Source of the DNA: PGYR01 sp034670025
GTDB lineage: Bacteria; Bacteroidota; Ignavibacteria; Kapaibacteriales; UBA2268
Reading direction: 5' to 3'
Length of the DNA: 64,000 nucleotides
NCBI GenBank assembly: GCA_034670025.1
Contig: JAXMOE010000005.1
Location: 124,001-188,000, forward strand
The position numbers and the translations under genes were made by a program. Every line of letters starts with the position of its first letter. Within the stretch, counting starts at the first letter, position 1. Below the pieces are notes generated by a model. That model saw only the letters and a list, made by a program, of their open reading frames with translations, searched no databases and was not told the origin of the DNA. This document shows, in pieces, positions 34,451 through 44,900 of this stretch.

Positions 34451-37057
34451 TTATTTTACAACAGTAATCTTACCAGCTGTTATCATTTCGCCATTTCTGA
34501 TTACCATAATGTATTGACCAGAAACAAGCTCGTTTGCTTTTAGCTCATAAGTGTTTTCACCAGCATTAGTAGATATGCTTTCGCTGAAAACTACATTGCC
34601 ATTAATCGAAATCAGCTCTATATTTGCTGTGCCAGCTTCACCTGTAAATCTTACAGTAGAGTTGTCCAACACAGGCATAGGGCTAACAGTTAGCCCATTG
34701 TCGTCGAATGAATCATAGTCAACGCTTGTAGTTGCCTTAGCAGTTAGTTCTATGTCAGAACCAAAGTCCAATGACTCAGAGTAATTGATTTCTACTTCTT
34801 CGCTATATGCTTCATAACCGAATTTATCAATATTCAGTGTGTAAGTGCCTTGTGCAATTGATTCCATTTCAAAATCACCATAAGTATTACTTATGCTGTA
34901 ATCATAAACTTTACCTTCTGCATTAGTTAAAGTAACTACAGCACCACTTATAGATTCTCCTTCACCTTCACCAGGTGACATACCTTTCCATTTCTTCATT
35001 AATCTACCTCTGAACTTAGCTATGCCTCTTGCAGCACCTCTGTCTAACTCAGCATGAATAATGTCATATTGAACAGCATCAGTTGCTATATCTACATCTA
35101 TTATTGAAGCGTCTTCCCAAGTTAGAGAAGCAACATCTCCAGCTACATAATAACCTGGTAAGTATGTTCTTTCATTCGGTAACGAAAGCAATACATATTT
35201 GCCATAGTTTAGATTACCAAACTTATAGCTACCGTTTTCTGTTCTTGTTACAGCTTTGCTACCTTTCCCATCAACAGAAAGTGCGATTACTGTTGATTCA
35301 ACCACTTCTTTTTCCTTAGAGCTTACGCTACCAGAAATTGTTCCATCCTGAACTTCTTTTCTTTTTAACTTAAAGTCAACGCCTTTTTTGTCAGCTTTCA
35401 AGAATATAATATCTGCTTCATAATAAGTTGCTGCATCTTCATAATACTGAATTTCATAACTAATATTCTTCTTATGAGGAAGTGCTTTTGCGTGAGCATA
35501 ATAGCTATTTATATCAGCTAAAGTAATTACATACTTTCCATTTTCATCAGTTATAGTTTGTGCCAAACTATAAGCTTCATTCATAGAACCAATTGAGTCT
35601 CTACTACCGATTACTGACTGTATAGATTGGAAAGTAACCAAAGACTGCACTGGCTCGCCAGTTCTTGCATCCGTTACTTGACCTGTTACTGTGTGAAAGT
35701 TTGGTTGTGGGATAGAATGTAACATCATAGATAACATTACAGAATCACTTTCTCCTACTACAATTATCTCTGCATTATTAATATTAAACGCATCTTTATA
35801 GAATTGTTGTTTGTACCCTTTAGCATTTACACGTAAATAATATTTACCTGCAGGTAAAGAAAATCCAACATAGTTTTTCTCAATTCTTGAAGTCATTGCA
35901 AAAGGGAATCCAGTAGCAGAGTTCTCATCTCTGTCTGCTGACCACATCGTAGCAGTACCATAAAAATCTTTTACTTCGTCTGTTTCATCGTACAGTTGAA
36001 TCAAAACGTCAGAATAATCACTTTGATCTGGGCCTACTCTTAAATTAAATTTGCCTGTTATGGTTTCTTTAGTTAATCCATTATCACAAGTAGCTTGGGC
36101 AATAACTGGAATGCTGTAATAACCACTAACCGCTTTTTCCCAACTTAATACACCTGTATTTTCATCAATTATCATTCCCTTTGGTGTTGTGTTCGCACCG
36201 TTTTGGGCATCGCTCAGATAGTATTTAATCTCGCATTTGTTTTTAGAAATTGCATCAACATCATATCTCCAAGCCATTCCTGCTCTAACTTCATGATGGA
36301 ATTTAGTGTTTGGACTAAAATATAAGTCTGGTCTTGTGTCATTACTGTCACATTTGCCATAACAAACTACTACATTCATTACGTCAACTATATTACCTTC
36401 ACATTTGTTTATCAGATTTATTTTAGCTTTATAAAGTCCTTCTTTTGGTGCTTTTATTTTATATACAACACCTCCAGAATTAAGAGGTTGTGACCCCATT
36501 AGTATTAGATCAGACATTTCCCAATTAACGCTTGCTTCACAATCTGTGTTGTTAATTACTTTTGCAATAATTTCGCCAATACCATCACTATCAAGTCTAA
36601 TATAATCGTTTTTCTTAGCGAACTCCATACGTGGTTCACTGTCTTTGATAGTACCACAAACTCTTACGCTTGGTTTGCTTTCTATCTTAGTATCTGTATC
36701 AACCAAAACAACACTATAACAATAAGTGCCAGGTCTGAGGTTCTTAATCGTATAAGAATATCTCTCAACTGAATCAGTCATTCTTCTTAACTTTGCGACT
36801 TGTACTGATTTTGTATTTTTACCAGGTTCTGGGAGTTGAGTAAGTATAAAATAATCACCTAATTCATTTTTTATATCGCCATCTCCCCAGTAAATAGTTA
36901 TATCACCCTGTACTGGGTGAGATTCCTTAACATCGACTTTTATGGTAGTATGTGTTGGTTGTGGTGGAGCGTCTCCTTTCGCCTCCAGTGTCTCTGTACT
37001 GCCAAACAACACGACCAACGCCAGTGCCGAAAGCAAGAATTTGTATAAGTTTTTCAT
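34451..37057 (-). CDS. Secreted multidomain protein with CarboxypepD-like repeats and T9SS sorting domain
   Basis: An 868-residue protein with a signal peptide (KFLLSALALVVLFGSTETLEA). The N-terminal 120 residues look like a fibronectin-type beta domain (YTIKNLRPGTYCYSVVLVD). The middle has cysteine-containing beta domains, then at least two carboxypeptidase-regulatory-like folds (TVTGQVTDARTGEPVQSLVT; ISGAVVTLTNAEGKVYDYSI with GTYTLNIDKFGYE). The C-terminus VSPMPVLDNSTVRF with LVSGQYIMVIRNG is the T9SS sorting domain. AGAGGT precedes the ATG. No catalytic domain was recognised; a structural or adhesive role is possible. Confidence 0.86.
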   Translation of the reverse strand: MKNLYKFLLSALALVVLFGSTETLEAKGDAPPQPTHTTIKVDVKESHPVQGDITIYWGDGDIKNELGDYFILTQLPEPGKNTKSVQVAKLRRMTDSVERYSYTIKNLRPGTYCYSVVLVDTDTKIESKPSVRVCGTIKDSEPRMEFAKKNDYIRLDSDGIGEIIAKVINNTDCEASVNWEMSDLILMGSQPLNSGGVVYKIKAPKEGLYKAKINLINKCEGNIVDVMNVVVCYGKCDSNDTRPDLYFSPNTKFHHEVRAGMAWRYDVDAISKNKCEIKYYLSDAQNGANTTPKGMIIDENTGVLSWEKAVSGYYSIPVIAQATCDNGLTKETITGKFNLRVGPDQSDYSDVLIQLYDETDEVKDFYGTATMWSADRDENSATGFPFAMTSRIEKNYVGFSLPAGKYYLRVNAKGYKQQFYKDAFNINNAEIIVVGESDSVMLSMMLHSIPQPNFHTVTGQVTDARTGEPVQSLVTFQSIQSVIGSRDSIGSMNEAYSLAQTITDENGKYVITLADINSYYAHAKALPHKKNISYEIQYYEDAATYYEADIIFLKADKKGVDFKLKRKEVQDGTISGSVSSKEKEVVESTVIALSVDGKGSKAVTRTENGSYKFGNLNYGKYVLLSLPNERTYLPGYYVAGDVASLTWEDASIIDVDIATDAVQYDIIHAELDRGAARGIAKFRGRLMKKWKGMSPGEGEGESISGAVVTLTNAEGKVYDYSISNTYGDFEMESIAQGTYTLNIDKFGYEAYSEEVEINYSESLDFGSDIELTAKATTSVDYDSFDDNGLTVSPMPVLDNSTVRFTGEAGTANIELISINGNVVFSESISTNAGENTYELKANELVSGQYIMVIRNGEMITAGKITVVK

Positions 37058-37204
37058 TGTGTACCTCTATAAATTAATTAGTAAATTATTATTCCCTTTG
37101 ACTTTCTGCCCCAATTAACACAATTGTTGAAAAAAGGTAACACAAATTGTGAGATTTATTTTATTTATAAGATAATTTATAGATTCTATGATAACAAAAA
37201 AGAT

Positions 37205-37798
37205 TTACTTCAAACTACCAGAGTTAATATCACTCATTGCATTCTGTGGCCCATTATCAGCAATAAAGTGTAGAGCTTTTACTGTGTAGAGAATAGATTT
37301 AGTTAACTCGCCGCTCCAATCTTCATCCGTAAATTCCGACAGAACATAGTCAACCAATTCCCCCGGACCAAAGTTTTTGCTAATGCCCATTCTCAGCTTG
37401 TAAAACTGATCTGTGTCCAAATGGAATAGCAATGATTTCAGCCCATTATGACCACCAGAGCTGCCCCCTATTTTTAGCTGCACCTTGCCAAGTGGAAAAT
37501 TATACTCATCAACCAGTATCACAACATTCTCAGTTGGGACTTTGTATTTTTTGATGGCTGCAATCACTGCCTCGCCCGAATTATTCATATAAGTAGTAGG
37601 TAGTAAGCAGAGTATATTCTTACCCCCTATCTTAACTTTAGCTTGGTGAGCTTGCAATTTGGCAGATAAGTTGAAGTCCTTATCATTACGCAATACAAAT
37701 TCGTAAAGGGCAAGCCAGCCAATATTGTGGCGTGTCTTTTGGTATTTTGCACCCGGGTTGCCCAGCCCAACAAATATATAATCAAAACTGTCTTTCAT
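37205..37798 (-). CDS. pth: Peptidyl-tRNA hydrolase
   Basis: A 197-residue enzyme that frees tRNA from dropped-off peptidyl-tRNA. FVGLGNPGAKYQKTRHNIGW holds the invariant Asn14 and catalytic His24. LLPTTYMNNSGEAV, VILVDEYNFPLGKVQLK, GGSSGGHNGLKSL and RMGISKNF match the family throughout. It is the third gene of the conserved prs-rplY-pth order. A terminator between rplY and pth suggests that pth is transcribed partly by read-through or from its own promoter. Confidence 0.96.
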   Translation of the reverse strand: MKDSFDYIFVGLGNPGAKYQKTRHNIGWLALYEFVLRNDKDFNLSAKLQAHQAKVKIGGKNILCLLPTTYMNNSGEAVIAAIKKYKVPTENVVILVDEYNFPLGKVQLKIGGSSGGHNGLKSLLFHLDTDQFYKLRMGISKNFGPGELVDYVLSEFTDEDWSGELTKSILYTVKALHFIADNGPQNAMSDINSGSLK

Positions 37799-37816
37799 AT
37801 CAGAATCATAGATTTA

Positions 37817-37851
37817 TAAAAAAAGGGTATTCTCTTTTCAAAGAATACCCT
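37817..37851 (-). terminator. Terminator between rplY and pth
   Basis: On the minus strand AGGGTATTCT/AGAATACCCT form a perfect 10-bp stem with an 8-nt loop, followed by seven T. It lies 28 bp after the rplY stop. Confidence 0.9.
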
Positions 37852-37878
37852 GTAGTATTTTGCGTTTGTGGAGTAGAT

Positions 37879-38520
37879 TTACTCTTCGCCACCTTCAGAA
37901 GACTCTTCGCCTCCCTCTTCACCGATTTCACCATCTGTATCATCCATACCTTCCACATCAGTAGTAGCAGTAGCTACTCTTGGACGAGTTACAGCAGCAA
38001 TTACAGCGTTATCTTTTACAACAACTTCCAATTCGCCTAAGTCGATTTCATTCAACTTGATATATTGACCAATTTTCAAAGCAGATACATCAACCGAAAT
38101 TGATTCAACCAAATCTTTCGGATAACATCTTACCTTAACCTTACGAAGTACGTGATTAAGAATACCACCATTACGAACACCAACTGCTTGACCAGTTAGA
38201 GTAATAGGTATATTCACAACTAATCTATTTCCAGCAGTCAAACCAACTAAATCAAAGTGAAGAATTTCATCAGTGATTGGGTCAAACTTTACTTCTTTCA
38301 ATATACATTTTTTAGTTTCTCCGCCCTCTATGCTCAAATCAACTACTCTAGTAAGTGAAGTGAACACAATTGGTTTCAAATCTTTGAAATTTGAAGTAAT
38401 AGGAATAGACTCTACACCATTGATGTAATAAACACCCGGTATGTTGCCTTCTTTTCTAACGTCTTTCGCTTTTGTCGTCTTAGCGTTTCTTTCAGCTACT
38501 TTTAATTCTATAGAAGCCAT
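37879..38520 (-). CDS. rplY: 50S ribosomal protein L25, long (CTC) form
   Basis: A 213-residue 5S-rRNA-binding protein of the CTC type: an L25 domain (residues 1-90) plus the TL5-like beta domain (90-185). Recognisable are RKEGNIPGVYYINGVESIPI, DEILHFDLVGLTAGNRLVVN and IPITLTGQAVGVRNGGIL. The tail after residue 187 is very acidic (EEGGEESSEGGEE). It sits between prs and pth, the usual arrangement. Confidence 0.94.
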   Translation of the reverse strand: MASIELKVAERNAKTTKAKDVRKEGNIPGVYYINGVESIPITSNFKDLKPIVFTSLTRVVDLSIEGGETKKCILKEVKFDPITDEILHFDLVGLTAGNRLVVNIPITLTGQAVGVRNGGILNHVLRKVKVRCYPKDLVESISVDVSALKIGQYIKLNEIDLGELEVVVKDNAVIAAVTRPRVATATTDVEGMDDTDGEIGEEGGEESSEGGEE

Positions 38521-38542
38521 AATTTAAAAACCTTTTTTTGTA

Positions 38543-39481
38543 TTATCTTTCAATTTCAAATAGTGAACTCACTGATCTGTTGTCGTGAGTTCTAATAATA
38601 GCTTCAGCCAACAAGTCAGCAACCGAAACCACAGTAATTTTCTTTGATTCTTTCTTAAGAGGAATAGTGTCAGTAACTATCATATTGTCAATAGCATCAC
38701 TGTTTTCTATTCTTTCTATTGCTGGCCCTGAAAACACTGGGTGTACGCACACGCCAATTATTCTTTTTGCTCCAGCTTTCTTTAGCCCTTCTGCAGCACC
38801 AACAAAAGTGCCACCTGTATCAATCATATCGTCGAGTATAACGATGTCTTTGCCTTCTACTTCGCCAATTATATTCATCACTTCCGATTGGTTGTGACCC
38901 GAACGGCGCTTGTCAACTAAGACCAAATCGCCATCCAATCTTTTGGCATAAGCTCTGGCAGTTCTAACTCCACCAACGTCGGGCGATGCAAGAGTTGGGT
39001 TTTTGACGCCCATCTTCTTTATTGCATTGACCAATACGTTAGAAGCGTAAAGATTGTCCAGTGGTATATCAAAGAAACCTTGTATTTGTGAGGAGTGTAA
39101 ATCAATAGTGATTACCCTGTCTGCACCAGCGCGAACCAACAAATTAGCAAGTAGTTTTGAAGTAATTGCGACTCTCGGTTGGTCTTTTCTGTCCTGCCTA
39201 GCGTAACCATAGTATGGTATAACGGCAGTAACCCTACTGGCAGAAGCTCTTTTGGCTGCATCGATTAACATCAGCAACTCAAAGATATTGTCAGTAGGAG
39301 CAAAAGTGGATTGCAATATAAACAAATCCACTCCCCTTACATTCTCGTTGTACTTAACCCAAATCTCACCATCACTGAAATTCTTGATAGAAGTATCAGC
39401 AAGCGATACGCCCAACCCTTCTGCTACCTTCTTTGATAGAGATAAATTCGATCTTCCGGAAGCAATTTTGATGTCAGACAT
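38543..39481 (-). CDS. prs: Ribose-phosphate pyrophosphokinase
   Basis: A 312-residue cytosolic enzyme making PRPP from ribose-5-phosphate and ATP for nucleotide, His and Trp synthesis. Family motifs are intact: IKNFSDGEIWVKYNENVRG, IPYYGYARQDRKD (ATP loop), ITIDLHSSQIQGFFDIPLDN, LVLVDKRRSGHNQ (flexible loop) and the PRPP-binding IVILDDMIDTGGT. It follows the tRNA-Gln gene by 20 bp on the same strand and leads the prs-rplY-pth cluster. Confidence 0.96.
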   Translation of the reverse strand: MSDIKIASGRSNLSLSKKVAEGLGVSLADTSIKNFSDGEIWVKYNENVRGVDLFILQSTFAPTDNIFELLMLIDAAKRASASRVTAVIPYYGYARQDRKDQPRVAITSKLLANLLVRAGADRVITIDLHSSQIQGFFDIPLDNLYASNVLVNAIKKMGVKNPTLASPDVGGVRTARAYAKRLDGDLVLVDKRRSGHNQSEVMNIIGEVEGKDIVILDDMIDTGGTFVGAAEGLKKAGAKRIIGVCVHPVFSGPAIERIENSDAIDNMIVTDTIPLKKESKKITVVSVADLLAEAIIRTHDNRSVSSLFEIER

Positions 39482-39501
39482 TTTGTATTGTTAAGTGTTA
39501 G

Positions 39502-39573
39502 CTGGGATGGCAGGGATCGAACCTGCGTATGACGGTACCAAAAACCGTTGCCTTACCACTTGGCCACATCCCA
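39502..39573 (-). tRNA. tRNA-Gln (anticodon TTG)
   Basis: A 72-nt cloverleaf on the minus strand. Acceptor arms TGGGATG/CATCCCA pair fully. The anticodon stem ACGGT/ACCGT encloses TTTTGGT with anticodon TTG, and the T loop is GTTCGATCC with stem GCAGG/CCTGC. The discriminator is G. CCA is not encoded. Confidence 0.97.
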
Positions 39574-39733
39574 AATTTTAAAAAAACTACTCTGACCTCA
39601 TCAGAGCTTACAAATATAATTGATGATAATTTAATAACAAACTTTCAGAGCATTTTTTTTCTTTTTTTCTTATATTTAATCGTTTTATTCTACTCATTGC
39701 ATATATTATTTGATATTATTTGTACTTTACGAT

Positions 39734-40330
39734 ATGAAAAATATCATAATTATTCTTTTTATATTATTATTTTGTTCAATCAGAGCGGAAGCAATATTAG
39801 GTGAAAATGATGAAATTTACTTTACGCCTGCAATTAATGCTGGGAATTTCTTTGGAGTAAATTTTGATTTAACCTATGTTTATGATGAAGAATATTCATT
39901 CCAAGTTGGTTATAGCTGGCACCTAAGGGGAGCAGCTTCAACACCTGATGACTACTTTTCACCCATCGGGACTATTCTTTTTTTGGGCTTAAATGGTCCT
40001 TACGATAAACTTAATAACACTTATTTCAATGTTGGCAAGATAATAGAGCTAAATGAAATAAAAACAATCAGAGCTAACATTTTAATTGGAGTAGGGATAA
40101 CTAACATAAGAAAACCAACAAATTGGGAACCCAATGGACAATCTTCATTTGACAACAATTATACTTGGGATATAGCAGAGTACGATGTATTTAGTTTAGT
40201 TTATAAGCCGAGTTTAGAATTTGTAATTATTGAGAACTTTGGTGCTTCGATTACCCCAACTTTATATTATAACAATAAGCAGACCTATATGGGAATCAGT
40301 GCAGGCATTATGCTTGGAATATTAGATTAA
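39734..40330 (+). CDS. Small outer-membrane beta-barrel protein
   Basis: A 198-residue protein with signal peptide MKNIIIILFILLFCSIRAEA; the true start is the ATG at 39734, as earlier in-frame codons only prefix the signal. The mature part alternates beta strands rich in Tyr/Phe (GVNFDLTYVYDEEYSFQVGY, IRANILIGVGITNIR, VFSLVYKPSLEF, ISAGIMLGIL) and ends in a hydrophobic strand, as barrels do. No family name recognised. It stands alone between tRNA-Gln and the efflux operon. Confidence 0.7.
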   Translation: MKNIIIILFILLFCSIRAEAILGENDEIYFTPAINAGNFFGVNFDLTYVYDEEYSFQVGYSWHLRGAASTPDDYFSPIGTILFLGLNGPYDKLNNTYFNVGKIIELNEIKTIRANILIGVGITNIRKPTNWEPNGQSSFDNNYTWDIAEYDVFSLVYKPSLEFVIIENFGASITPTLYYNNKQTYMGISAGIMLGILD

Positions 40331-40832
40331 GCCAACATCTCTGATTTATATTTTTTACTAATATTGTACCCCTACTGAATATTTTATTCTTTATGTAAAA
40401 TAACTCCGTAGGAGTTAATCATTAGTAATATCGGGATATCCTGTGCTAAGCGAAGCCGAGGGCATTAGCGGAGGTGGACGAAAACGTCATTGCGAGAAAT
40501 ACCAGTTTACTGATATTTTGTGGCAATCTATTTATTGATTAACAAAGAGCTAGAATATCTAATCAAATGTTTCTAAAAGAAATAGACTCTTCGGATTCTT
40601 TTGAATCCTCAGAGTGACATAGTGGTCGGAGACATATGCATCTCGACTACACTCCGTGCATTTTTACCACATCCAGTCAGAACAACGGTTGACAGTCCTT
40701 CACAACTAACAGTTTAGCTGAAAAAAAATCAGAATAGTATGTCAATTACCGAAATACCTTGATTTTGAATAAAATTAAAACCGTATCTATTAGTCTTTAC
40801 TGATATTTTTTAATGCCCTAAACGAAAAAAGA
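40331..40832. repeat. Non-coding region with dispersed palindromic repeats
   Basis: Features seen: TAACTCC-GTA-GGAGTTA (40401-40417); the CGGAGGTGGACG motif near 40469; an ATTGC/GCAAT-bounded element with an inner AAATA/TATTT palindrome (40489-40527); and a double stem-loop (ACTCT/AGAGT around GGATTC/GAATCC) followed by GACA (40586-40619). No gene was found. Confidence 0.7.
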
Positions 40833-41942
40833 ATGAAGAAGAATGTCTTAGTTATCTTAGTTTCAGTAGTAATAGTCATTGTCGGTGCTGCTATTGCTTA
40901 CTATATGATAGCAAATAAACCACAGCCGCAACCTCCGAAAAAATTAGAGACCGTGCGATACGCCACTATGGATGAAGCGAACTATGCCGAATACGACGTA
41001 AATATAAACACTACGGGGTCAGTCAGAGCGAAGAACAAGCTCGATATTTATTCGGAAGTACAAGGTATTTACTCGCCAACTGGCAAAGAATTCCGAGAAG
41101 GAGTTAGTTTTGGCAAAGGTGAAGCTATGATTGTGATTGACAAGAGGGAAGCAGAAATTACGCTAAAAACTCAGAAGAGTGAGCTGATGAATGCTATTGC
41201 TTCACTCATGGCAGACATTAAAGTAGATTTCCCTGAGTCATTTGACAAATGGAACAATTATCTATCGGATTTTGATATTGAAAAGAAAGTTGCCGAGTTA
41301 CCTAAACCAAGCTCAGACAAAGAAAAATATTTCCTAACAGTCAGAAATATCTATAAGCTCTACTTCAATATAAAAAATCAAGAAGTTCGGTTGAGTAAGT
41401 ATGTGATTACTGCCCCCTATTCTGGTACTGTTGCAATGAGTGGCATAGAGCCAGGTGCTTTGGTTAGGCCAGGTGCTAAATTGGGCGAATTTTCAGGACT
41501 CAATCAATTTGAAGTAAGCTTAGCCATTCGCGCTGCTGATTTGAAATACATTAAGATTGGCAGCTCGGTTGATATAGTTCACGAAGAAGAAATATTAGAA
41601 GGGCGAGTAGTTAGGATATCGAACAGGATAGACCCCACTACTCAGTCAGTTAACGCTTATGTATCAGTCAGAAGTAATCAGCTAAAAGACGGAATGTATG
41701 TTTCGGGGGTGATTTCGGGAAACAAGGTAACAGAAGTTTATAAGCTACCGAGAAACGCACTAATTGATAACCGTGAAGTTTACACCGTGGTTGACGGTAA
41801 GTTGGACAAAGAATCGATAGAACTCACGTACTTAGGTAAAAATAATGCCTATATCAGAGGTTTGGCGGCAGGGACTATAGTTATCGCAGAGCCGATGGCA
41901 AATGTGAAGTTGGGTACTAAAATAAAGAGAAATGAGAAATAG
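40833..41942 (+). CDS. RND efflux periplasmic adaptor (membrane fusion protein)
   Basis: A 369-residue HlyD/AcrA-family adaptor. An N-terminal membrane anchor (residues 4-27) is followed by a barrel-sandwich lipoyl half (VRAKNKLDIYSEVQGIYSPT and VITAPYSGTVAMSGIEPGALVRPG). A helical hairpin of about 80 residues lies between the halves, and a beta-barrel domain follows (IKIGSSVDIVHEEEILEGRVVRIS). It bridges the inner-membrane pump and the TolC channel encoded directly downstream. The stop and the pump ATG are adjacent, showing a tight operon. Confidence 0.92.
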   Translation: MKKNVLVILVSVVIVIVGAAIAYYMIANKPQPQPPKKLETVRYATMDEANYAEYDVNINTTGSVRAKNKLDIYSEVQGIYSPTGKEFREGVSFGKGEAMIVIDKREAEITLKTQKSELMNAIASLMADIKVDFPESFDKWNNYLSDFDIEKKVAELPKPSSDKEKYFLTVRNIYKLYFNIKNQEVRLSKYVITAPYSGTVAMSGIEPGALVRPGAKLGEFSGLNQFEVSLAIRAADLKYIKIGSSVDIVHEEEILEGRVVRISNRIDPTTQSVNAYVSVRSNQLKDGMYVSGVISGNKVTEVYKLPRNALIDNREVYTVVDGKLDKESIELTYLGKNNAYIRGLAAGTIVIAEPMANVKLGTKIKRNEK

Positions 41943-44900
41943 ATGAGAGCATTTATAAGATATTTCATTAAGTATCCCACTTGGTCCAACACTATATTAA
42001 TATTATTTATGTTGTTTGGCTTCTTGGCTCTTATGAATATGAAAAGCTCGTTCTTTCCTGAGCGAGAGAGCAAGAACATAAATATTTCTGTTATATACCC
42101 AGGTGCTTCACCTGAGGAAATTGAAACAGGGATAGTCCAAAAAATAGAAGACAACCTAAAAGGTGTTCAAGGTGTAGAAGAATACAAGTCAACTTCACAA
42201 GAAAATGCTGGCTCTATTACTGTAGAAGTACTCGAAGAGTATGACACTGACGAAGTGTTGATTGATGTTCGTAACGCTGTTGACAGAGTAAGCTCGTTCC
42301 CTGCAGGTATGGAACCACCAGTTGTATCCAAAAGACCAGCCATTGAGTTTACTTATAGCTTTGCCTTGTTTGGCGATGTTGATTTGGAAACATTGAAGAA
42401 AACAGCTCAAGAAGTTGAAGATGACTTAAGAGAGATACCTGAAATATCGCAAGTAGAAATATCAGGTTTCCCAGCTACCGAAATCAACATTGCTCTCGAT
42501 GAAGATATTATGCGTCGTTACCAACTGACATTTCAGCAAGTGGTAAATGCTGTTAGTGCAAAGAACAGAGACTTATCGGCAGGTAAGATAAAGACAGAAA
42601 CAGAAGAATTACTAATCAGATATGAGGGTAAGGATTATTACGCTGACAATCTACAAGATGTTATAGTAAAGACAAACACCGACGGTTCGGTTGTTCGATT
42701 GAACGACATAGCAATAGTTGAAGATAGATTTTCGGAAGAACCGCAAAGGACTTTTGTCGATGGCAAGCCAGCGGTGGTTGTGTCTGTAAGTAAGATATAT
42801 GGTGAAAACACTTTAGAAATAGCAGAAGCAGCACGGACTTACGAAAAGAACTTCAACGGGAAGTACCCAGGAATAGAAGCTGCAATGATAGATGACGCGA
42901 CAGAAAGTTTGCGTGGTCGTATCAGCTTGCTATTAGAAAACGGAGCTATTGGTGTCGGGTTAGTTATACTGTCACTTGCATTGTTTCTCAACTGGCGACT
43001 TGCCTTTTGGGTAGCTATGTCACTACCGTTCTCATTCCTTGGTATGTTCCTAATGGCGTATTTCTTCGGTATAACAATCAATGTTATATCACTATTTGGT
43101 TGTATTGTTGTGGTGGGTATAGTAGTCGATGATGGTATAGTCGTCGGTGAACAGATATTCCAAAACTACGAAGATGGAATGAAACCATATCGTGCAGCTA
43201 TCCGTGGTACACTACAAGTATTGCCATCGGTTACATTTGCTATTCTGACAACAATAGTAGCATTTATGCCATTCTTCTTTATTGATACTCCTGGCCCAAG
43301 AATTTCGGATATGTCATTTGTAGTAATATTTGTGCTGCTATTTTCGTTGGTCGAAGTCTTAGTAATATTACCTGCTCACTTAGCACACTCCAAAGCACTA
43401 AGGCAAGACATTGAAAAGAGTAAAATACGAGCAAAATTTGATAGACTGGTTAACTACCCAAGAAATAAAATCTATAAAAAATTCCTTCATTACTCAATGA
43501 AACACAAGGCAATACCAATTGCTTTGTCTGTGTTTTTCTTCCTTGTTACAGCTGGTATTATGGGTGGCGGTGTATTGAAAACAACTTTCTTCCCAAGCAT
43601 AGATAGCGACAATTTTACTATCAAAATTGAATTGCCATCTGGTGCAAGAGAAAACCAAACAGATGCTGTATTAGAAAAGATTGAAAATGCAATAGCCGAA
43701 GTAAACGAAGAACTAAAAATAAAAGAAAACACTGACGAAGATTTAGTAATTCGAGTTGTAAAAAACATAGCCGCTATGCCTTCTGGTTGGGGTTCGGCTG
43801 AAGCTGGCAATGCCAATGTAGGTAACTTGCAAGTGTTTTTGCAAAGTGAGGAGGTAAGAACAATTCCAGCATTGACTATTGCAGCTATGATTGGTGAAAA
43901 AGTAGGTCCACTGCCAGAAGTTGACAAAGCCGAGTTCGGCAGTACCTCGTTCTTTGGTAAACCAATATCGATACCGCTGATGGGTAGAGATTTGAACGAT
44001 TTACAAGCAGCAAAGAAGGAATTGAAAGAACAATTGCAAGGCATTACAGAACTACGTGATGTCACTGACAATGACCCACAAGGACTGAGGGAAATAGAAA
44101 TTGAACTGAAAGACAAGGCGTTTATACTCGGCTTCAATCAGCTTAATATTGCCAGTCAGATAAGGCAGGGCTTCTTCGGTGAAGAAGTAATGAGATTACA
44201 AAGAGGCAGCGACGATGTAAAAGTATGGGTTCGGTTCACAGAAGATTATCGCTCATCGTTAGATAATTTTGAGAATATGAGAATAAGAGATGGACAAGGT
44301 AATTCCTATCCGCTAAGAGAGCTTATTGACTACAAAATTGATCGTGGTTCTATTAAGATTAATCACCTCGATGGTATGCGTGAGATTACAGTAGAAGCAG
44401 ACACAAAAGACCCAAAAGCAGAAGTACCAAAGATTATTTCTGATATAAATGAAGATATTTTGAACCCAATACTTGCCAAATACCCTACAGTTAAAACTGT
44501 GGCATCGGGTCAAGCAAAGCGAATAGAAAAGCTGTCAAAAGGGCTGATAATACTACCAGTTGCATTTATACTTATGTTCTTCTTGGTGACTTTGTCATTC
44601 CGTTCACCACTACAAGCACTCTTAGTTTTTGCTCTTATTCCTTTCGGTCTTATGGGTGCTATGTGGGGACACGTAATACAAGGTATGAGCTTCAACGTAA
44701 TGTCATTCTATGGGACAATAGCTTTGATAGGTATTATAGTGAATGATTCTATCGTGTTCATTAACACGTTCAACGACAACTTAAAAGAAGGACAAAAACT
44801 AAACGATGCTATCTATAATGCTGGAGTAATGAGATTCAGACCAATATTGCTTACTACCGTAACTACAGTAGCTGGGCTGTTACCACTACTCGCAGAAACA

